NCBI GenBank assembly: GCA_950295325.1
Contig: OX485805.1
Coordinates: 46,402,758 to 46,466,757, forward strand
Direction: 5' to 3'
Source of the DNA: Polytrichum commune
Taxonomy: Eukaryota > Streptophyta > Polytrichopsida > Polytrichales > Polytrichaceae
Length of the DNA: 64,000 nucleotides
Shown: piece after piece, positions 12,600 through 26,005 of the stretch
How positions within the stretch are numbered: the stretch's first letter is position 1
How the letters are laid out: each line of letters starts with the position of its first letter
The notes under the pieces: generated by a model
Seen by the model: only the letters and a program-made list of their open reading frames with translations
Told to the model about the DNA's origin: nothing
The model's database searches: none
Position numbers and translations under genes: made by a program

Positions 12600-15500
12600 G
12601 GGACAACGGTGAAGTAGGCAAAGGGAAATTCTATTGTCGTGGCATGATAAGTTTCCATTTAGGTTAGCGGGCCGACACAAACAAAAAATAAAGAAAGTTG
12701 AGTAATGTGTAATACAATAGAGTGATGGGCCTTTTTGGCCTTGATTTTTTCATTTAACCTCTATTGGACAATTAAAGCCCAATTGACCTTAACTCCTTCC
12801 CAAGTGCAAATTGTTGCATGTAGTTTGGGTTTTGGTTACAAACAAACCCAAAGAACACTCAAGGAAGATTTAAAAAGTGACTTGTATATCATTGAGGTAT
12901 CTCAGATAAGGTTTATTAGGGAAATCACACCATTAATTCATTATATTTCAAGTATAGACTAACAATCAAATGATGGGTGAGGGATAAAAATTGAGAAATC
13001 TCTCCATGTCAGTACATGCAATTGTGACGGTCACTCACCTCCCTCTAATTACCCAAACAATAGTCTGGCAGTGAGTTCATTTTGATTGGACCAAGTGCGG
13101 TGCACAAGCATAGGCACAATCATAGTCAATTGTCTTGCACGAGTAACCCATTTTTGTCTCTTTACCAAAATCAAGGGCACTTTGGTGTTATCAACGGTCT
13201 TGTATTAGTAAATTCTCTTTAGTATAGCTTGAAATATCTGTAGAGTCCTCCTTTCAAGATTTTCAGTCATCTGCAATTAAATATAATTTTAGTTACAATG
13301 TCCAACAATAATTTCTTACTTGGTCTTGGCCAAGGTAATCACAATTCTCTCAATTACAGTCATAGGCCATGTCACATATGCATGTCAACCTAATCATGCA
13401 TGGTTCTTTGTTTATTTAATTCTAAGTTTCCCGCATTCATACTATTGTCTTGCGACTTGCTTTTATTTTGATTCATTCAAACTTAATTTTTCAAGATTAT
13501 GGATCAGAATGAGCGTTAACAATTTCTTTGATTATAGACGAATTATGATTTCTCAATTCTAAGTTATTCTCCCTTCCCGGTTCCTCTAACATAAAGTCAC
13601 CACTTACTAGGATATTGACAGTCAGGTCTTTTCAGCTACCTTCAACTCGCCTCCCACCCTCTCTGGACGATTGTCTTGCTCAATTACCCTTTCGTCTTCC
13701 CTGAAAGATTAGTACGGTTGAAACTCAATTATTCATCAACATTAAGACCATAGCCTTCAACATCATCATTACAACATACAATTTCAAAGCAACCACCAAA
13801 AAATCTCATCTTGTTGATTTCACAACTTAATTTGCAACTTAATTTGCAACTCAATTTTGACACCAAAGATTGAGCACCATCACTTGTAATCCAATAACAT
13901 CACCCTGGATTCAATCCAATTACATAAACTATTAGACAATTGCATGGCCAATAAATATTTCACTCATTTGCGACCTTACACAATCAGGAATTAAGGACTC
14001 AAACTCAGAGTGTCCTTTAGTATAGGTAGTTGATAGTATTTGTTTTTAAGATAGAATTTTTTTGACATTTGCTTTCCGACCAAATATCTACCAGGCTATG
14101 GACGTTCAATGTTTTAATTACATGAGTTAGTTCATACTCAATCACGTTGAGCTGAGAGTTCTAGATGTTACAAAATTACTCGCACATGCTATATACTCAA
14201 GTTTTTCCGAATTTTCAATTTTCAATTATCCTCGGTAGTCCATAGCCTAATTCGCTTAGGCTACCTTTGCGTCACGTGACTACATATAATAAACAAATTA
14301 AAGGAGTCCCTCTTCATTAGAATAAACAATTGAGAAACCAACCCAATTACTTTGGTTTCCTTCTCGCAAGGCAAATCACTCAAGCTCTCTCTCAACAAAT
14401 TATAGCTTCATATAAGAATTCCATACATAAATATGGAGAATGTGAATCACAAAAACACTCCGTGATTTCTTAATGCTTGAATTTGATTGGCAAGTAGGCT
14501 GGGAAAATGTGCATTAACCACAATTATGATAATCCAATACATTCCCCTTGGATCTCAACCAAATTACCAACTTCCAAGGACAATTGACTAACAAATCAAG
14601 AACTCAAACACTTGCTGCAATTCACAAATGATAATGGATATAAAATTTTATTTTAAAAACTATAAAATTTGGAAGAGTTTTGGTGTGAGTCAAAACTAGA
14701 AAATCGCACACTTCAACTTCTAAAGGCCTTTCCTTTTATAGCATGCCCAAACCATTTGTAGATATCGAACAATGTGTTTCTTGCTATCAAGCTATGGTCC
14801 TCCTACCTACCCAAACTTTATGAATTCTCTAGACTATAGTCTATTCACACTAGCTTGAATCCACTATTTTGGTTCATCCAAGTCCCATTTACATTAAATT
14901 TCATATTTAACTAGGAAATCAGAGAAAATTTTACTACAGTGCCATGACAAAATATGGTCCTTATGATATTCCTCATGTGAAACCAATAGATAGTTGTTTA
15001 CGAACTCAAACCACCCCTTCTAGTGGTGTCGAGCTCCTTCCATATTCCACTTATGATTTTTATCCCAATTAATTATGCATTCAAAAATCTCCTCAACTTC
15101 TATTTTTGAAAGGCTTGGAAAGGTCGTAAGGGTAAGCCTTGTTGATGGTAATTGGAGAACTTGGAGAGTTGTCGTAGTGAAAAAATCCATTATTGTCTTT
15201 GTCACTCTAGCCGTTTTGTTTTTTAAAATGATAAGTATGTACAAAACTAATTACCTTATTTTCCTAAATTACTTTCTATACATTGTGAACCCACAACAAA
15301 CATTCCCAAATTCTAGTTTTCTCCAACTTGTTCCTCCTCTCTGCCATCAATTGTTGAAGTTGATGAGTAAGAACTGGTAGGGGTAAGGCTTGAATGGAAA
15401 TTACATGGGCCATATGAATTAGACTATTGAGAATATTAACAGTTGCAACCATTTCAGAAGGCTTTGATCTACAAATGTCGTAGATAAACTAATATCTAGG

Positions 15501-16880
15501 TGAAAGAAGATGGTGAAAACTTAAAAATATAGATTTGGGTATATAATAGAAGACTATACATAGAATGATATTTTTAGGATACATGTCTATTTTTATAACA
15601 ACAAAGTTATCTTAAGATTGATTGTCAAACAATACTTGAGCTTCTCTTGTATCTCACTTCCTTTGAGGCATCATTCTCAAAACACATACAATTTCTTCAC
15701 ACTCAAGAAGTGTTAGTTTTTTCTCTCAATTCTATGTGAGTTGTTGAGATTTAAATGATTTAACAATTGAGAGGAAAATAATTTTTTTAGAGCAGAGACT
15801 TAAAAGAGTAGTGTAAGGGTGAGATTGAACCGCTCAAAACTTTGGATAATTAATGGAACTTTGAGAAACAAAGTGATGTTGAATCAAACCTTAACTCTCA
15901 TCAATAACTTGATAGAATTAAGAATCTAGTACATTATTCTTTTCATAAAGAAACACTTATGATTAAACTCCTCAAATGGGAGTTTTAAAATTAATTATTC
16001 ACAAATTAAAGAACTATAGCTTGTGTGTTGTGAAAGAAACAATACAATATTTTAATTATTAAATTATCAATGAGATGGTTTATAATGATATATGATTAAA
16101 TATCATAATTATTGTATTCACAATTATGTCAATGCGATTAAACTTGTCATATGCATTTTTAATATACTTATCATAATTTCAATGGTAACACTCGAGCTTA
16201 AAGAAGAAAAACACAAGAACATGCATTTTTATTTAAGACATTAACATTCAATTCTCACTACTATTATAACTTATCAAGGAAGTGATTTAATATTCTGCAA
16301 GATAACATACCTTATACTGATAATTATGTAAACTTGATGCAAATATATGTATGTATAATTCGATGTTAAAGGATTTATATATCATGGAAATCATAAAGTA
16401 AGCTACAAATTTGACCTTCTTCGGGAAATTTTATTAAAGCTCTCATATATTTCTTTTATCATCAACAACTAATGATATTGAGTCATGTGATTAGTTTTGA
16501 AAAATATGGATGAAACTATAGTATATTAACATAGTTCTAAGAGCTCACTCCATCTTAGTTGTTTTTTTACGATCAATGAGCTTTATATTGAGAGTGAATA
16601 TAATTAAACTTAAGATGTTTTAAAATCCAAAGTAATCATATTCAAATCATAAGAGAATAAATGTTGGCATTCTAAACGATGGTCTTCGATCGAGCACATT
16701 AATTAGGCCCAGTACTTCTCAAGCGATTATAAATTAACATGATGGTCCATTGAGAATCTATCTAACTTATTGCAAAGAAACAACACATGTTGTTGTCATT
16801 TTGGCCACCATGATGGGGATGTCATTTTTATTTTTATGCCTATAGAAAATGGAGTTCATGATACTTATGACAAGACAATA
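12600..16880. other. intergenic, no gene seen
   Basis: About 4.3 kb of A+T-rich sequence with short frames only. No domain, RNA gene or repeat unit stood out on either strand. Confidence 0.45.
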
Positions 16881-16881
16881 G

Positions 16882-18950
16882 ATGGCATGGAAATTTTTTA
16901 TGATGGACAGGTTTGGTGCAAAACTCGAAACAACAAACATTCATAATGAACTCAGGTTGCCTTACAAGAGGTCCACATGTGTTGGCCATCTCCAATGCCC
17001 TAACAATTCTTGCGAGTATTTGTCCCGAAATGGTAGAGCTTGCAATAATACCAAGTGGTTTGACACTACACTTGTTGCATTTGTTGTGGACAAAATGCCA
17101 TCATATGGATCTAGGGTTCAATGCAAGGTTTGTCATTCCCTTCTCATTTGTTTCATTATTTGTCATGCAAAGACTACATACACTCATTCTGCATCATTCG
17201 ATACGTCCCATGTATGTATCCATCTAGGTGTGAATGACCACCATGCATTGGAATGTGTCGTGAGTCCATGGGCATGATTTTTCAATGAGTTGCTAATGCA
17301 ATGTCCAAAAATCCAACTATCAAGAACTCATTGATTGTTATGGCTATGAGTAAGCAATTTCTAATTGATTTTGTCCTCCCTTAATTGTAGGAACTTCGTG
17401 GTTGGTTTCAAGCAGTTCATTCAAAGTGTGTTGGGTTCCATGGACAATATAATGGTGCTTAAAGAACATTTTGGGCTCAAGTATGTCCACAACAATAGGC
17501 AGTCTAAAGACAAAGTTTTCATTTTCAAGATGTTTGTGGATCTTGTTGGAAGTGGAGTCAATCGCGTTAGGTGCATGCAGAGCGATGATGACATGGAGAA
17601 TTATTGGATAATATTTGACCATATTAAGTGCCTCTACGATTGGACTACCATGGGATCTTACTTTGGAGCATTGTGCCGAGATGCTTATTTGCAACCTTAG
17701 AAAAATAATGCATAACAAGTGGTTGTAGCAATCATTTAATGACATGCCTATGAGAGACAACAATGGATGACATGATCCGAGCATTTATGCATATCGTTAA
17801 TTACCATTCATGGCTTAAAGGTGGTTCTTTAGGGAAAGAGTCTGACCAATTGTTGTTGTAGCCAATAGTTGCATCTCACTCCGGTGATCCCAAGCTCCTC
17901 GCAAAAGCTTTGAGGTCTTACCCCAGGGGTAAAGGATCTTAATACAAGGAACTGTGTATTGGAGGGGTCTAATTTGTTTGGACCAACCAAAAGAAAGTTG
18001 GACTTGCCACCAAGGTTTAAGTGTGACTCTCATCATCCATCCTCTGCCCTATCACAAAATCCACTACAGCACGCATTGAGGAGTAAGAGTGTTTGAAATA
18101 CTAGTGGCACATTTTGAGATTGCCTTACATGTCTAAGAAAGAGTGTCAAATGCTCCTAGCCAACACATGGCACCCATACAAGGTCACAACGGGGAAGAGT
18201 AAAGATGGCACACATGTGCCAATTCATATAGGTTTAAATAAAGAGTTTCGTTCTAACAACCACATACCTACATGATTTTGGTTCAGCGCAAAATACATCA
18301 TTGGTTGTGTGAAGGGGAGCAAAAAGAAGTGGATGATTGATTGGCCGAATCTTCCGATTGTGTGGTTGGTAAAGGTTGGAATAAACCTTTTATGGGAGGA
18401 AGTTTTTGCATTGGAGGATGTTGGTTTTCAACTTTAGCAATGGGAGGCCATGCCACCATGTCATCATTTGGGTACAATGCCCAACCTTCCCATCTCTTGA
18501 TCACATTTTCGTGTAATAGCAAATCCAAATGCTCACCCACCACCATGTTTTCCAAGTTCGTTTGTCGTAATACAACAACACCATTGTTGGAGCATAGGAA
18601 TAAATGGGAGAGTGCATTACATGTGGATGGGTATTATGTGGTGGGAATGCTCGCCATCCCATACCTTGGATTCAATTGCATCATAACCATAGTCTCCAAG
18701 GAGGACATGACTTACCTTGTGTCCATTGCAGATAGCCCACAATGCATTTGCCTTTACTTTGCAAGATTGTCATCAATGGTAGTGGGGAAAAACGGGTCAG
18801 TGAGTTCCCTCCAAACTTTTGTATTATATGTTTAGGTATTTGTGCAAGGTGAACTATGCCACCAACAAGTTTATTCACACACCCACATTCATCTACAATG
18901 AGGTAATGCGTCTTCTTGAGCTTGTGGGTGCGGCAGAACAAACTTAGAGC
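16882..18950 (+). pseudogene. decayed SWIM-type (probably MULE-related) transposase
   Basis: Protein-like blocks follow one another on the plus strand in changing frames. First comes a Cys/His-rich segment (16,882-17,277) with CKVCHSL and the cluster CIHLGVNDHH, which looks zinc-binding. Next are AMSKNPTIKNSLIVMAMSKQ (about 17,300) and DKVFIFKMFVDLVGSGVNRV to DHIKCLYDWTTM (17,365-17,700). Then follow VTTGKSKDGTHVPIHIGL and FSAKYIIGCVKG (about 18,180-18,330), and finally ESALHVDGYYVV with YLVSIADSPQCIC (about 18,600-18,760). The last block resembles a SWIM zinc finger whose second C-x-H pair is lost. SWIM fingers near the C-terminus are usual in MULE-type transposases. Frameshifts and stops show that it is dead. 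The family assignment is an inference. Confidence 0.45.
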
Positions 18951-18959
18951 GGTGATAAT

Positions 18960-20244
18960 AAAGGCCTTGGAAAAATAGTTTTTAGGTATTGAAACATATG
19001 TGTTTGGCCCGAGCAAATGTAGTGCACACTGATGTTGGAACTATTTGGTTGTTTGCCACAATAAGGCACTTTACACTTCATTTGCGTGTTTGTCATTTCA
19101 ATAAAGTATCCATAACTGTGGACATATTATCCATGGTAATAGGGTCCATTTCAATATTTCTTATCTCTCAAACATATTATATCCAACATTTGTAACTCAA
19201 GAGAATTACAATTCTTAATACAATCCATTGTTGGAAATTTTGTTCCTCATTGCTCACATTTCATCGCTCACATGATAGTTTCCCTCTTCCCCAATCTTAA
19301 TATGTAGAATCCCCTAAAGTGGTGAAGCTCCATACATGTAGCCGTCACATTCAATGTGATGAAAAATATGTAAAAGCTCACGGATTTGGGTTCCTTGAAA
19401 AGGTCACTAATTGTACTCAAGTTTTCGTGTTCTAATTACCACAAATGGGTTGACCTATGCTATGAATATGGGTTGGGAGAGAATCTTGCCTTTGAAAATT
19501 TGTAGTAATTTCAAAACTTGGAAATAAATTATTATTATTATTATTATTTTGTTCACCCTTGTGATATCAATTTCAAGACATGTGAAAAATCATCCCAATA
19601 TCACACATGCACCACACTAATGTGAATTTGCTCAAGTTAACGGAAATAGGATCATCTATTCTACATATGTTGAAAAAACACGATTCCTAATGCGCTGGAG
19701 TCAAGTGCTCTCTCAATGTGTATTAGAGTGACTGTTTTTTTATTCTTTGTTTTTAGTATTAACCAGCAAAATGGTAGCCCTCAAAAGCTTACCAACCAGG
19801 GTTGTTGAGGAGGTGCCTTGTCCATGAACTACAAGAAAACGTGGTCTTAGGATGAATTCCATGTATGCCACTTGTCCACCAGATTCTAGTGGGAATAATG
19901 ACAAACCCGTCCAAATGTGTTGGAATTTGGTGGGGTGGGTTCGTTTGTGCCAATTAGCTACTCTCATTTTCTCAAATTTGGGTCCACCTACTGACTTCCT
20001 CCACCATGTTAAAACCTCCTCCTCCTTCTCAAATCATTCTACAATCCTTTGGTGACCGGCACTTGGAGGTCCAAACGTGCTTCAATGGGTGTGCATTGAA
20101 GTCTGGAGGCCTATGCCCACATCCCTCCATGTTCTAGTAGGCCACTATAATGCAGTTGGTTGGTGGTTTGTGCTTATCTACATGCGAACACCACCAACCC
20201 ATTATTATCTGGAATCTAGTTTGCATGTGACCTACATGGAAACT
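18960..20244. other. intergenic, no gene seen
   Basis: A+T-rich DNA with a short ATT microsatellite near 19,530-19,549 and no supported gene. Confidence 0.5.
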
Positions 20245-20421
20245 CACCCTTAGAGCACACTTCCCGTTTGACATGGGCAGTTATTGCAACATGACCCCAT
20301 CTACATATCATCCAATCTACAATCGTCATAGATTGGACTCGACACTTGTTTATGGGATCATGTCCTAATGACCACGTATGTCAAATGGGGAGTGTGTTTA
20401 AGCCTGACAATCCTAGTAGTG
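20245..20421. mobile_element. CACTA-like MITE, copy 1
   Basis: The left half (from ccttagagcacacttcc) is an imperfect reverse complement of the right half (ending cctagtagtg at 20,421), so the element can fold on itself. Shared blocks include ttgacat, gacatgatccca and the right-hand end complementary to CACTACTAGGA. Its sequence is related to copy 2, ten bases downstream. Confidence 0.55.
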
Positions 20422-20431
20422 CATGGTGATG

Positions 20432-20628
20432 CATTACTAGAAGATGTGGTCCTAGAACACAATGCCCATTTGACATGGGCAGTCAGTAGGACATGATCCC
20501 ATATACAAGTGTTGAGTCCGATTTATAATTCTACCGGATTGTATTCAACTCTTGTAAGTGGACCGTGTCCTTATGACCTCATGTGTCAAAATAGGAAGTG
20601 TGTTCTAGAACCTTGTTTTCTAGTAGTG
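20432..20628. mobile_element. CACTA-like MITE, copy 2
   Basis: The left end is cattactagaag and the right end is ttctagtagtg, the latter reading CACTACTAGAA in reverse complement. The arms of about 90 bases share ttctagaacacac-like, gacatg and aggacat blocks. The element is about 197 bases, has no coding capacity and consists almost wholly of its inverted repeats, as expected of a non-autonomous DNA element. Confidence 0.6.
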
Positions 20629-22050
20629 ATGGCAAACTTGAGCTTTCAAACTCAAAATTGGACCCAATGTTGAAAATGACTTCTCAAACTAGGAGAAGAA
20701 TCTATTGAGTGGAGACGGCCAGAATTGATGCCACATTAGTGCCACTTCATTTTATCACACCCTAGACCTAGTGCCAATGTAAACTCCTCGAGCCCAAAAA
20801 ATCTCTCTCGACCAAGAGGATCACTCAAAATTGAAGTTTCTTTGGTCTTGGATCCAAGGGTAAACCCATCCCTAGTGTGACTAACACTAATTTCCGGACA
20901 TTTGTAGATATTAAAAATGCACTCTCTCATTCTAATAGTAAATGTAATAATATCTAGGACCATAATATTATGGAGACAATAATAAGAGTAAACAAGTAAG
21001 AAGACACGCTTGCACAAGACCATAGCACATGCTGACATAATTTCATATATCTTTGTGTGTTTGTAAGTGAGATTGACTTTATATCGGTAACTTGGAATCA
21101 TGAGGTAACACATAAAGTCACACTAAATATTCGTATAGTCACAACAACATGCATGTTTATTGTGGACTTTCTACAAGTAGTCCATTTTTTAAATTTTTTT
21201 ATGATTTCAAGGTATGTGGACCTTATGTGACTTCACTTTGTAATTGGACACCTACATTTGAGTGGTGTATGGCAAAGTTTATAGCTAAAATGGACTCTCA
21301 AAATGGCATGTCTTATGATGAAATTGAAGTATGTGCTCACAATATATCAACCATTGGAAGAAAAAAATCTATGTAATCAATTGGAAAATGATAAAATCTT
21401 AACTTCGATATTGCACTTTTGGCCTTCAACTTCAATATGAGACTTGAAATGACAATCTTGTGTTTTTCTTACTACTTAATAGAAGATACAATTTCGCATC
21501 AAATTCAACATTCAATATTGTTTGTGGAGTTGGAAGTGCCCACAATCGGGCCACAAACCTTACAAGGTATTGAGGTGTAAGGGTAAAACTTATTGTAACA
21601 CAATCCCAATAGTGACACCTACTTTGGGTCTCTAACTTGAAGCTAGCTAGCATGTTCACCACATGCATTCAAGTTACTTGAAGTTACGTGAGTGGTTGGA
21701 GTACAAGGAAACATGCACGTGTGAATAGACACCCCCCCTCTACTTAGCATTGAAAGGCTCAAATCAAAAAATGACCTTACTGATTTTGCCATGAACACAT
21801 TCAATCTCTGTTTGTGTTGAAATTTAGTTGCTTCAATCCGATTCATTTTCACTAATCTAGAGTATATTTGCAATTTATTTTGACGCTTCTAATGATATGA
21901 AATTTGCAGAAAACTCTAAAAGTAACACACTTTACGGCCTCAAAACCTTACATCAATGCCATTCACTCCATAATCAAGTCAAGCGTGATCTCTCCATTTG
22001 TAATGCACAAACTGGAAAATATATTTTATACTTTTGTCTACTTCCCCCTC
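20629..22050. other. intergenic, one dispersed-repeat fragment
   Basis: No gene recognised. About 21,240-21,330 holds a partial copy of the dispersed family described at 25,615. Its aattggacacctacatttga is nearly the reverse complement of sequence at about 61,560. Confidence 0.45.
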
Positions 22051-22059
22051 TACATATCT

Positions 22060-22130
22060 AGGATTGCTTGATTTCCAAATGGAATGGTCGGCAGTTCGAT
22101 TCCCGGTGTGAAATCTTCTGTCTACTTGAC
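22060..22130 (+). mobile_element. tRNA-like B-box remnant (possible SINE)
   Basis: The sequence agttcgattcc at 22,093-22,103 matches a Pol III B box except for its first base. The 30 bases after it (ending near tctacttgacaaaaa) align with the sequence after the B box at 43,675. An adenine run follows. The two copies suggest a tRNA-derived SINE family, but no complete A box or tRNA fold was established here. Confidence 0.35.
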
Positions 22131-22742
22131 AAAAAAAAACTAGTTAGGTATGTAGGAAGCCAAATGAAGAGCCCACCCACCGCAAAGTAGGCAGTAAACT
22201 CCACCTTGCACCAAGAGGATTCTTGAGCAAGGTAGGACCAACAAACTCAATTCACGCCATATTGCCTGACGTTGGTTATTTATTTATTAATCTAGGATTG
22301 CTTATACATTTATCATTAAATCTAATAACATGGCATTGAAATTGTAATGACCTAAATGAGAATTTCGATCACATATGACATGGTTTTGTCATTATAGGCC
22401 CCAAGACATTGCATGGAAATGCCACTTGAAGTTACTTATTGTTGTTTCTAGCTTGAAGTGTCAAAAATGATCCCATCCAAAATCAACTCCTATTGGAGTG
22501 ATACCAATTGTGGCGGTGTGGCACATGCACATCACATTATGAAATTCGTAGAATTTAGAAGTAGCGAAAGCCAAGCAACGCTTGAGGGTGAATTTGTTAG
22601 TATTTGGTGTGCCTCTAAGGTGCACACATGAAACAACCATCTCACAAATTTCATTATGTGTCGAAACTTTTGACATTTTTTTCGGGACGGGCTCATGTTG
22701 GGTTTGGATGGTTGCAATTGGGTTTGGTAACCTACTTGTTAG

Positions 22743-23125
22743 GTTCGCCTCAGGCTAGATCACACCTTCATTCAAGTGGGCCTTGCCCCTTTCATGCTTC
22801 TTTCATTGTCCGGTCTTCCCCATGCTCCCTGCCCGCACCTGCGTGGGAACTCTTCCTTGTTGGGAACCAATGTGACACTACCTGGTCACTTAAGCCATTA
22901 AGCTCATTTGGCATGTGAAGGAATTCCATTAATTAACTTGGGAATAATGATGTCAACTTGAATATTTGTAATTTTGACCGGGTATTGTCACATTGGTTCC
23001 CAACGAGGAAGCGTTCCCACGTAGGTGTGGGCAAGGAGCATGGGGAGGGTCGGGCAGTGAAGGAGCCATGGGAGGGGTGGAGCCTGGCCGAATGAAGATG
23101 CGATCTAGCCCGGGGCGTGAGGTTT
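22743..23125. mobile_element. foldback element with arms of about 145 bases
   Basis: The arm at 22,743-22,885 is an imperfect reverse complement of 22,978-23,125, separated by about 92 bases. Matching blocks include ggctagatc, tccccatgctcc, cgtgggaac and gttgggaaccaatgtgac. The arms are more G+C-rich than the surroundings. Open frames on opposite strands inside it read almost the same peptide because of the inversion; they are not genes. Confidence 0.75.
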
Positions 23126-23860
23126 GGCAACTAAGTGAGAAGGTTTGGGAATTGCTACATATGGTAGATGGGCTTAAAATGTTTATTTTTTATTTCTATT
23201 TCTATTTTTACTAGCCCGTTTCTTCTAGGATATGAAACATGTGATTACTATGAGATGGTAAGCAAACTTTAGATTGAGGTTGTTGCCACTCTTCTTATAG
23301 TTTTTGGTGCTCATAATTAGTTCCTTATTGAGTATTAGAGGGAATATCCACATGCTTTGCTTAATGGTTGTATAGGTCCCCCCAATTATTTTGGCTATTG
23401 AACCTAGAATAGGTTATCGTATTTTAAGCATGTTGTCTGATCTCTTTAAACACACATCTTTCCATCATATTAATTTTTGGAGTTCATAAATTATTCCTCA
23501 TTCACTATCAAAGTGTGCACAAATATTTCAAATGGTGTCTATAGATATGTAAAGGGGGACCTATATGATCATTTAATAATTTACTAGTGTCCATAAACAT
23601 TTCAACTATTGAAATGTTTTATCGGGCGGGCAAATGCAAATCACAAAGATTTTCATGTCAAGTTTGCAACTAAGGTGCAAAAGTCACAAAAGGTCAAAGG
23701 AACAAAGTATTCTTTCTCTTTAAGTGCACTTGTAGACCCTCCCATTTGTGTTAACTAGTGAACCTATGATGGTATAAGTTGAACTAAAAGGGTCTTATAT
23801 AAATCCAACAACATGGATCTTGAATGATGTTTCTCAACTAAGGTAGATGTAGAACTGATT
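23126..23860. other. intergenic, no gene seen
   Basis: A+T-rich DNA without recognisable coding or structural features. Confidence 0.5.
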
Positions 23861-24990
23861 TTTTGGCTATCGCCTGTCTGAAAAGGACAATTCTTGAAAT
23901 TTAACGTCTTTCATTCGGCTATAGGCAGTCAGTAGCCATCCAAAGGGATGAAAACAGGCAATAGCCGTTAAGAAGTGGTTACGACGGCTAACCACCTGGT
24001 CTTCTCTCTCGACATTAAGAAGGAGCCAGGCAAGTAGGAAGACAGGCTATTTGCAAGCAGCAAGATCTTACATAGTCTCAGATTAGCAATAGGCGTAGAA
24101 GTCTGTAGCTCAGTGATTGAGCCAGGCAATAGTCTTGAACAAGCAGGAAGCTTGGAATGACAATGTTAGGAAGTTAAAGGGCCGAAAAACTTGGACCCTG
24201 AAGTGGACTTATCTCTTTTGTGTTAATGAGATGATTATGAGTGAAGTATTATGTGAAATTGTTTGTCTTATGAGTGAAGAGGATTGTTGAAGTAAGTTAT
24301 GTGAAATGTTGTGAGTGATATTTGGAAGTAAGGTTGGGCAAGTAGTCTGACATAGTATTGTAATGACAAAACCAGGCAAGTAGTCTGAGAGAAAATCTGC
24401 ATTCGGAAGAGTAGGGATTGGTTCAGAGTGAGTGATCAGAGATGAGACGGAAAGAGGTTGAGAGATATGGAGTGTGACTGAGGTGAGGCAATGGTCTGAA
24501 AGATCAAGAAGTGGCCGAGAGCAAGGCTAAGACAGGCAATAGTCTGATAAAAGGCCAGAGAGTGGCAAGGCAATTGGTCAGAGAGAGTTTGACGGATACA
24601 TACCGCCTGTCGTGAAGAAGGCAAGTAAGAAAAGGCTTGATAGGAAGCAAGAAGGGCAATAGACTTGGCTAAAGACTAGTAGCCGATACCAGTGGGATCA
24701 GGCCATGGGCCAAGTCAAGAAAAGATAATGGCCATAGTCTGTAGAGAGGACTGAGAGGTCCCGAGGGGCTGCTTCGTAGCCAGCTGAGAAGGGCAATAGT
24801 CTTAGGAAGAGAGAAAGACAGGGAGGCTAGAGTGAGGCCATCGCCTGGGCTAGCGCCCCAAATTCACAGCCATTAGCTAGTGTGTCAGAGAGGGAAAGAA
24901 GAGAAGCGCTAAGCAAAGTGTCAGCGGAAAAGATGGAAGGGCTAGAGGCAGGCTATAGGCTGTCAAAGCTGTACCTTCCCCTGAAGGAAA
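23860..24990 (+). repeat. purine-rich tract with a recurring ggcaatagtctga motif
   Basis: Variants of ggcaatagtctga or ggcaagtagtctga occur at about 23,956, 24,124, 24,337, 24,374, 24,486, 24,535, 24,655 and 24,792, all in the same orientation and with irregular spacing. Between them the strand is rich in A and G. No open frame spans the region. It is not a simple tandem array; the motif is interspersed like a degenerate satellite or a scrambled repeat. Confidence 0.5.
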
Positions 24991-24999
24991 GAATATCTT

Positions 25000-25614
25000 A
25001 CTGGAGTAAGACTTTACCCTTTGTATGTTGATTGATTAGTCTATAGAGGACTAAAGCCTTAAGGAAGAATATCGCCTAGCTGTTGATGTATTGATTCCGT
25101 ATTGACAAATGGATGGTTGTTTGAGATGAGTCACCAGATGGTCGAAGACTAAGGTGGTGACTTGAGCATGTGAAGATAGGCATGATGGTTGTAAGTTCAA
25201 TTAAAAGGAAATTAAAATGTTGAATTGTTGCAATTGTGATTTACATTGATCAAAGACGATGCGGTTACTAAAAGACATTACCCCGGACTTTGGTCCTGAC
25301 AAATTGCCAATGACTACTTGCCAAGCTGTTGAGCTTCACGACTGACATAGGTTGAAACCATAGAATGATAGAAAATTACCTTTTGATAGGACGGAGTCAC
25401 TCACTACTGAGGAAGCACAAAAGAACCATAAGAGTGGGAAAATAACTGGAATTAAGAAGTAATGAAGGAAGAAAGATCTTAACATGTTATTAAAATCCTT
25501 AATCCAATGTGACAATAACCCTTATAGACACTAGCTCAGTCTTCCTGGAGACTTTGTTCCCTGGGTTTTGTTGTTTTAAGCCATAGCAAAAACTTACTAC
25601 AATAGACACCCCTC
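25000..25614. other. intergenic, no gene seen
   Basis: No coding or repeat feature recognised. Confidence 0.45.
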
Positions 25615-25935
25615 ATTTGGTTATTTTTCTTATTACGACACTTACATTTGAGTGGTATGTGGTTTGATGTGGCTCCAAGAACAAACACCAAAAAAACATG
25701 TGTTTGAAAGAGATTGGATTGTGTGCCTAGAATATGATCATCATATTAGATTCAACAATCACATTATTTGGGAGGGACCAGAAGGACCCATTTCATGAGC
25801 ATGGAAATCTTCACCTTGACAATGAATAAGATATGCACGTGAGCAACAACCTTGATTTGGATTTGCTAACTTTCTAGTATTAGTTGCATGTTTCGTATCC
25901 TAGGAGAAATGGGCTACTTGGGAAAAGTAACCATT
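25615..25935 (+). repeat. dispersed non-coding repeat family, copy
   Basis: It contains the family core: tttgagtggtatgtggttt, then aacaccaaa, then tgtttgaaagagattggat and a tail with cttcacctt-gacaatg and gatttggatttgctaac. The same order of blocks is present at about 31,230-31,560, 31,600-31,780, 36,440-36,560 and 44,090-44,420, reversed at 61,440-61,640, and in part at 21,240. No coding capacity. An LTR or other non-autonomous element is possible. Confidence 0.65.
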
Positions 25936-26005
25936 TAACACACATCTACCCTTAGTCCTTAAAATTGAACTCTAACCCTTGGGATTTTTTTGGAAAGATG
26001 TATAT

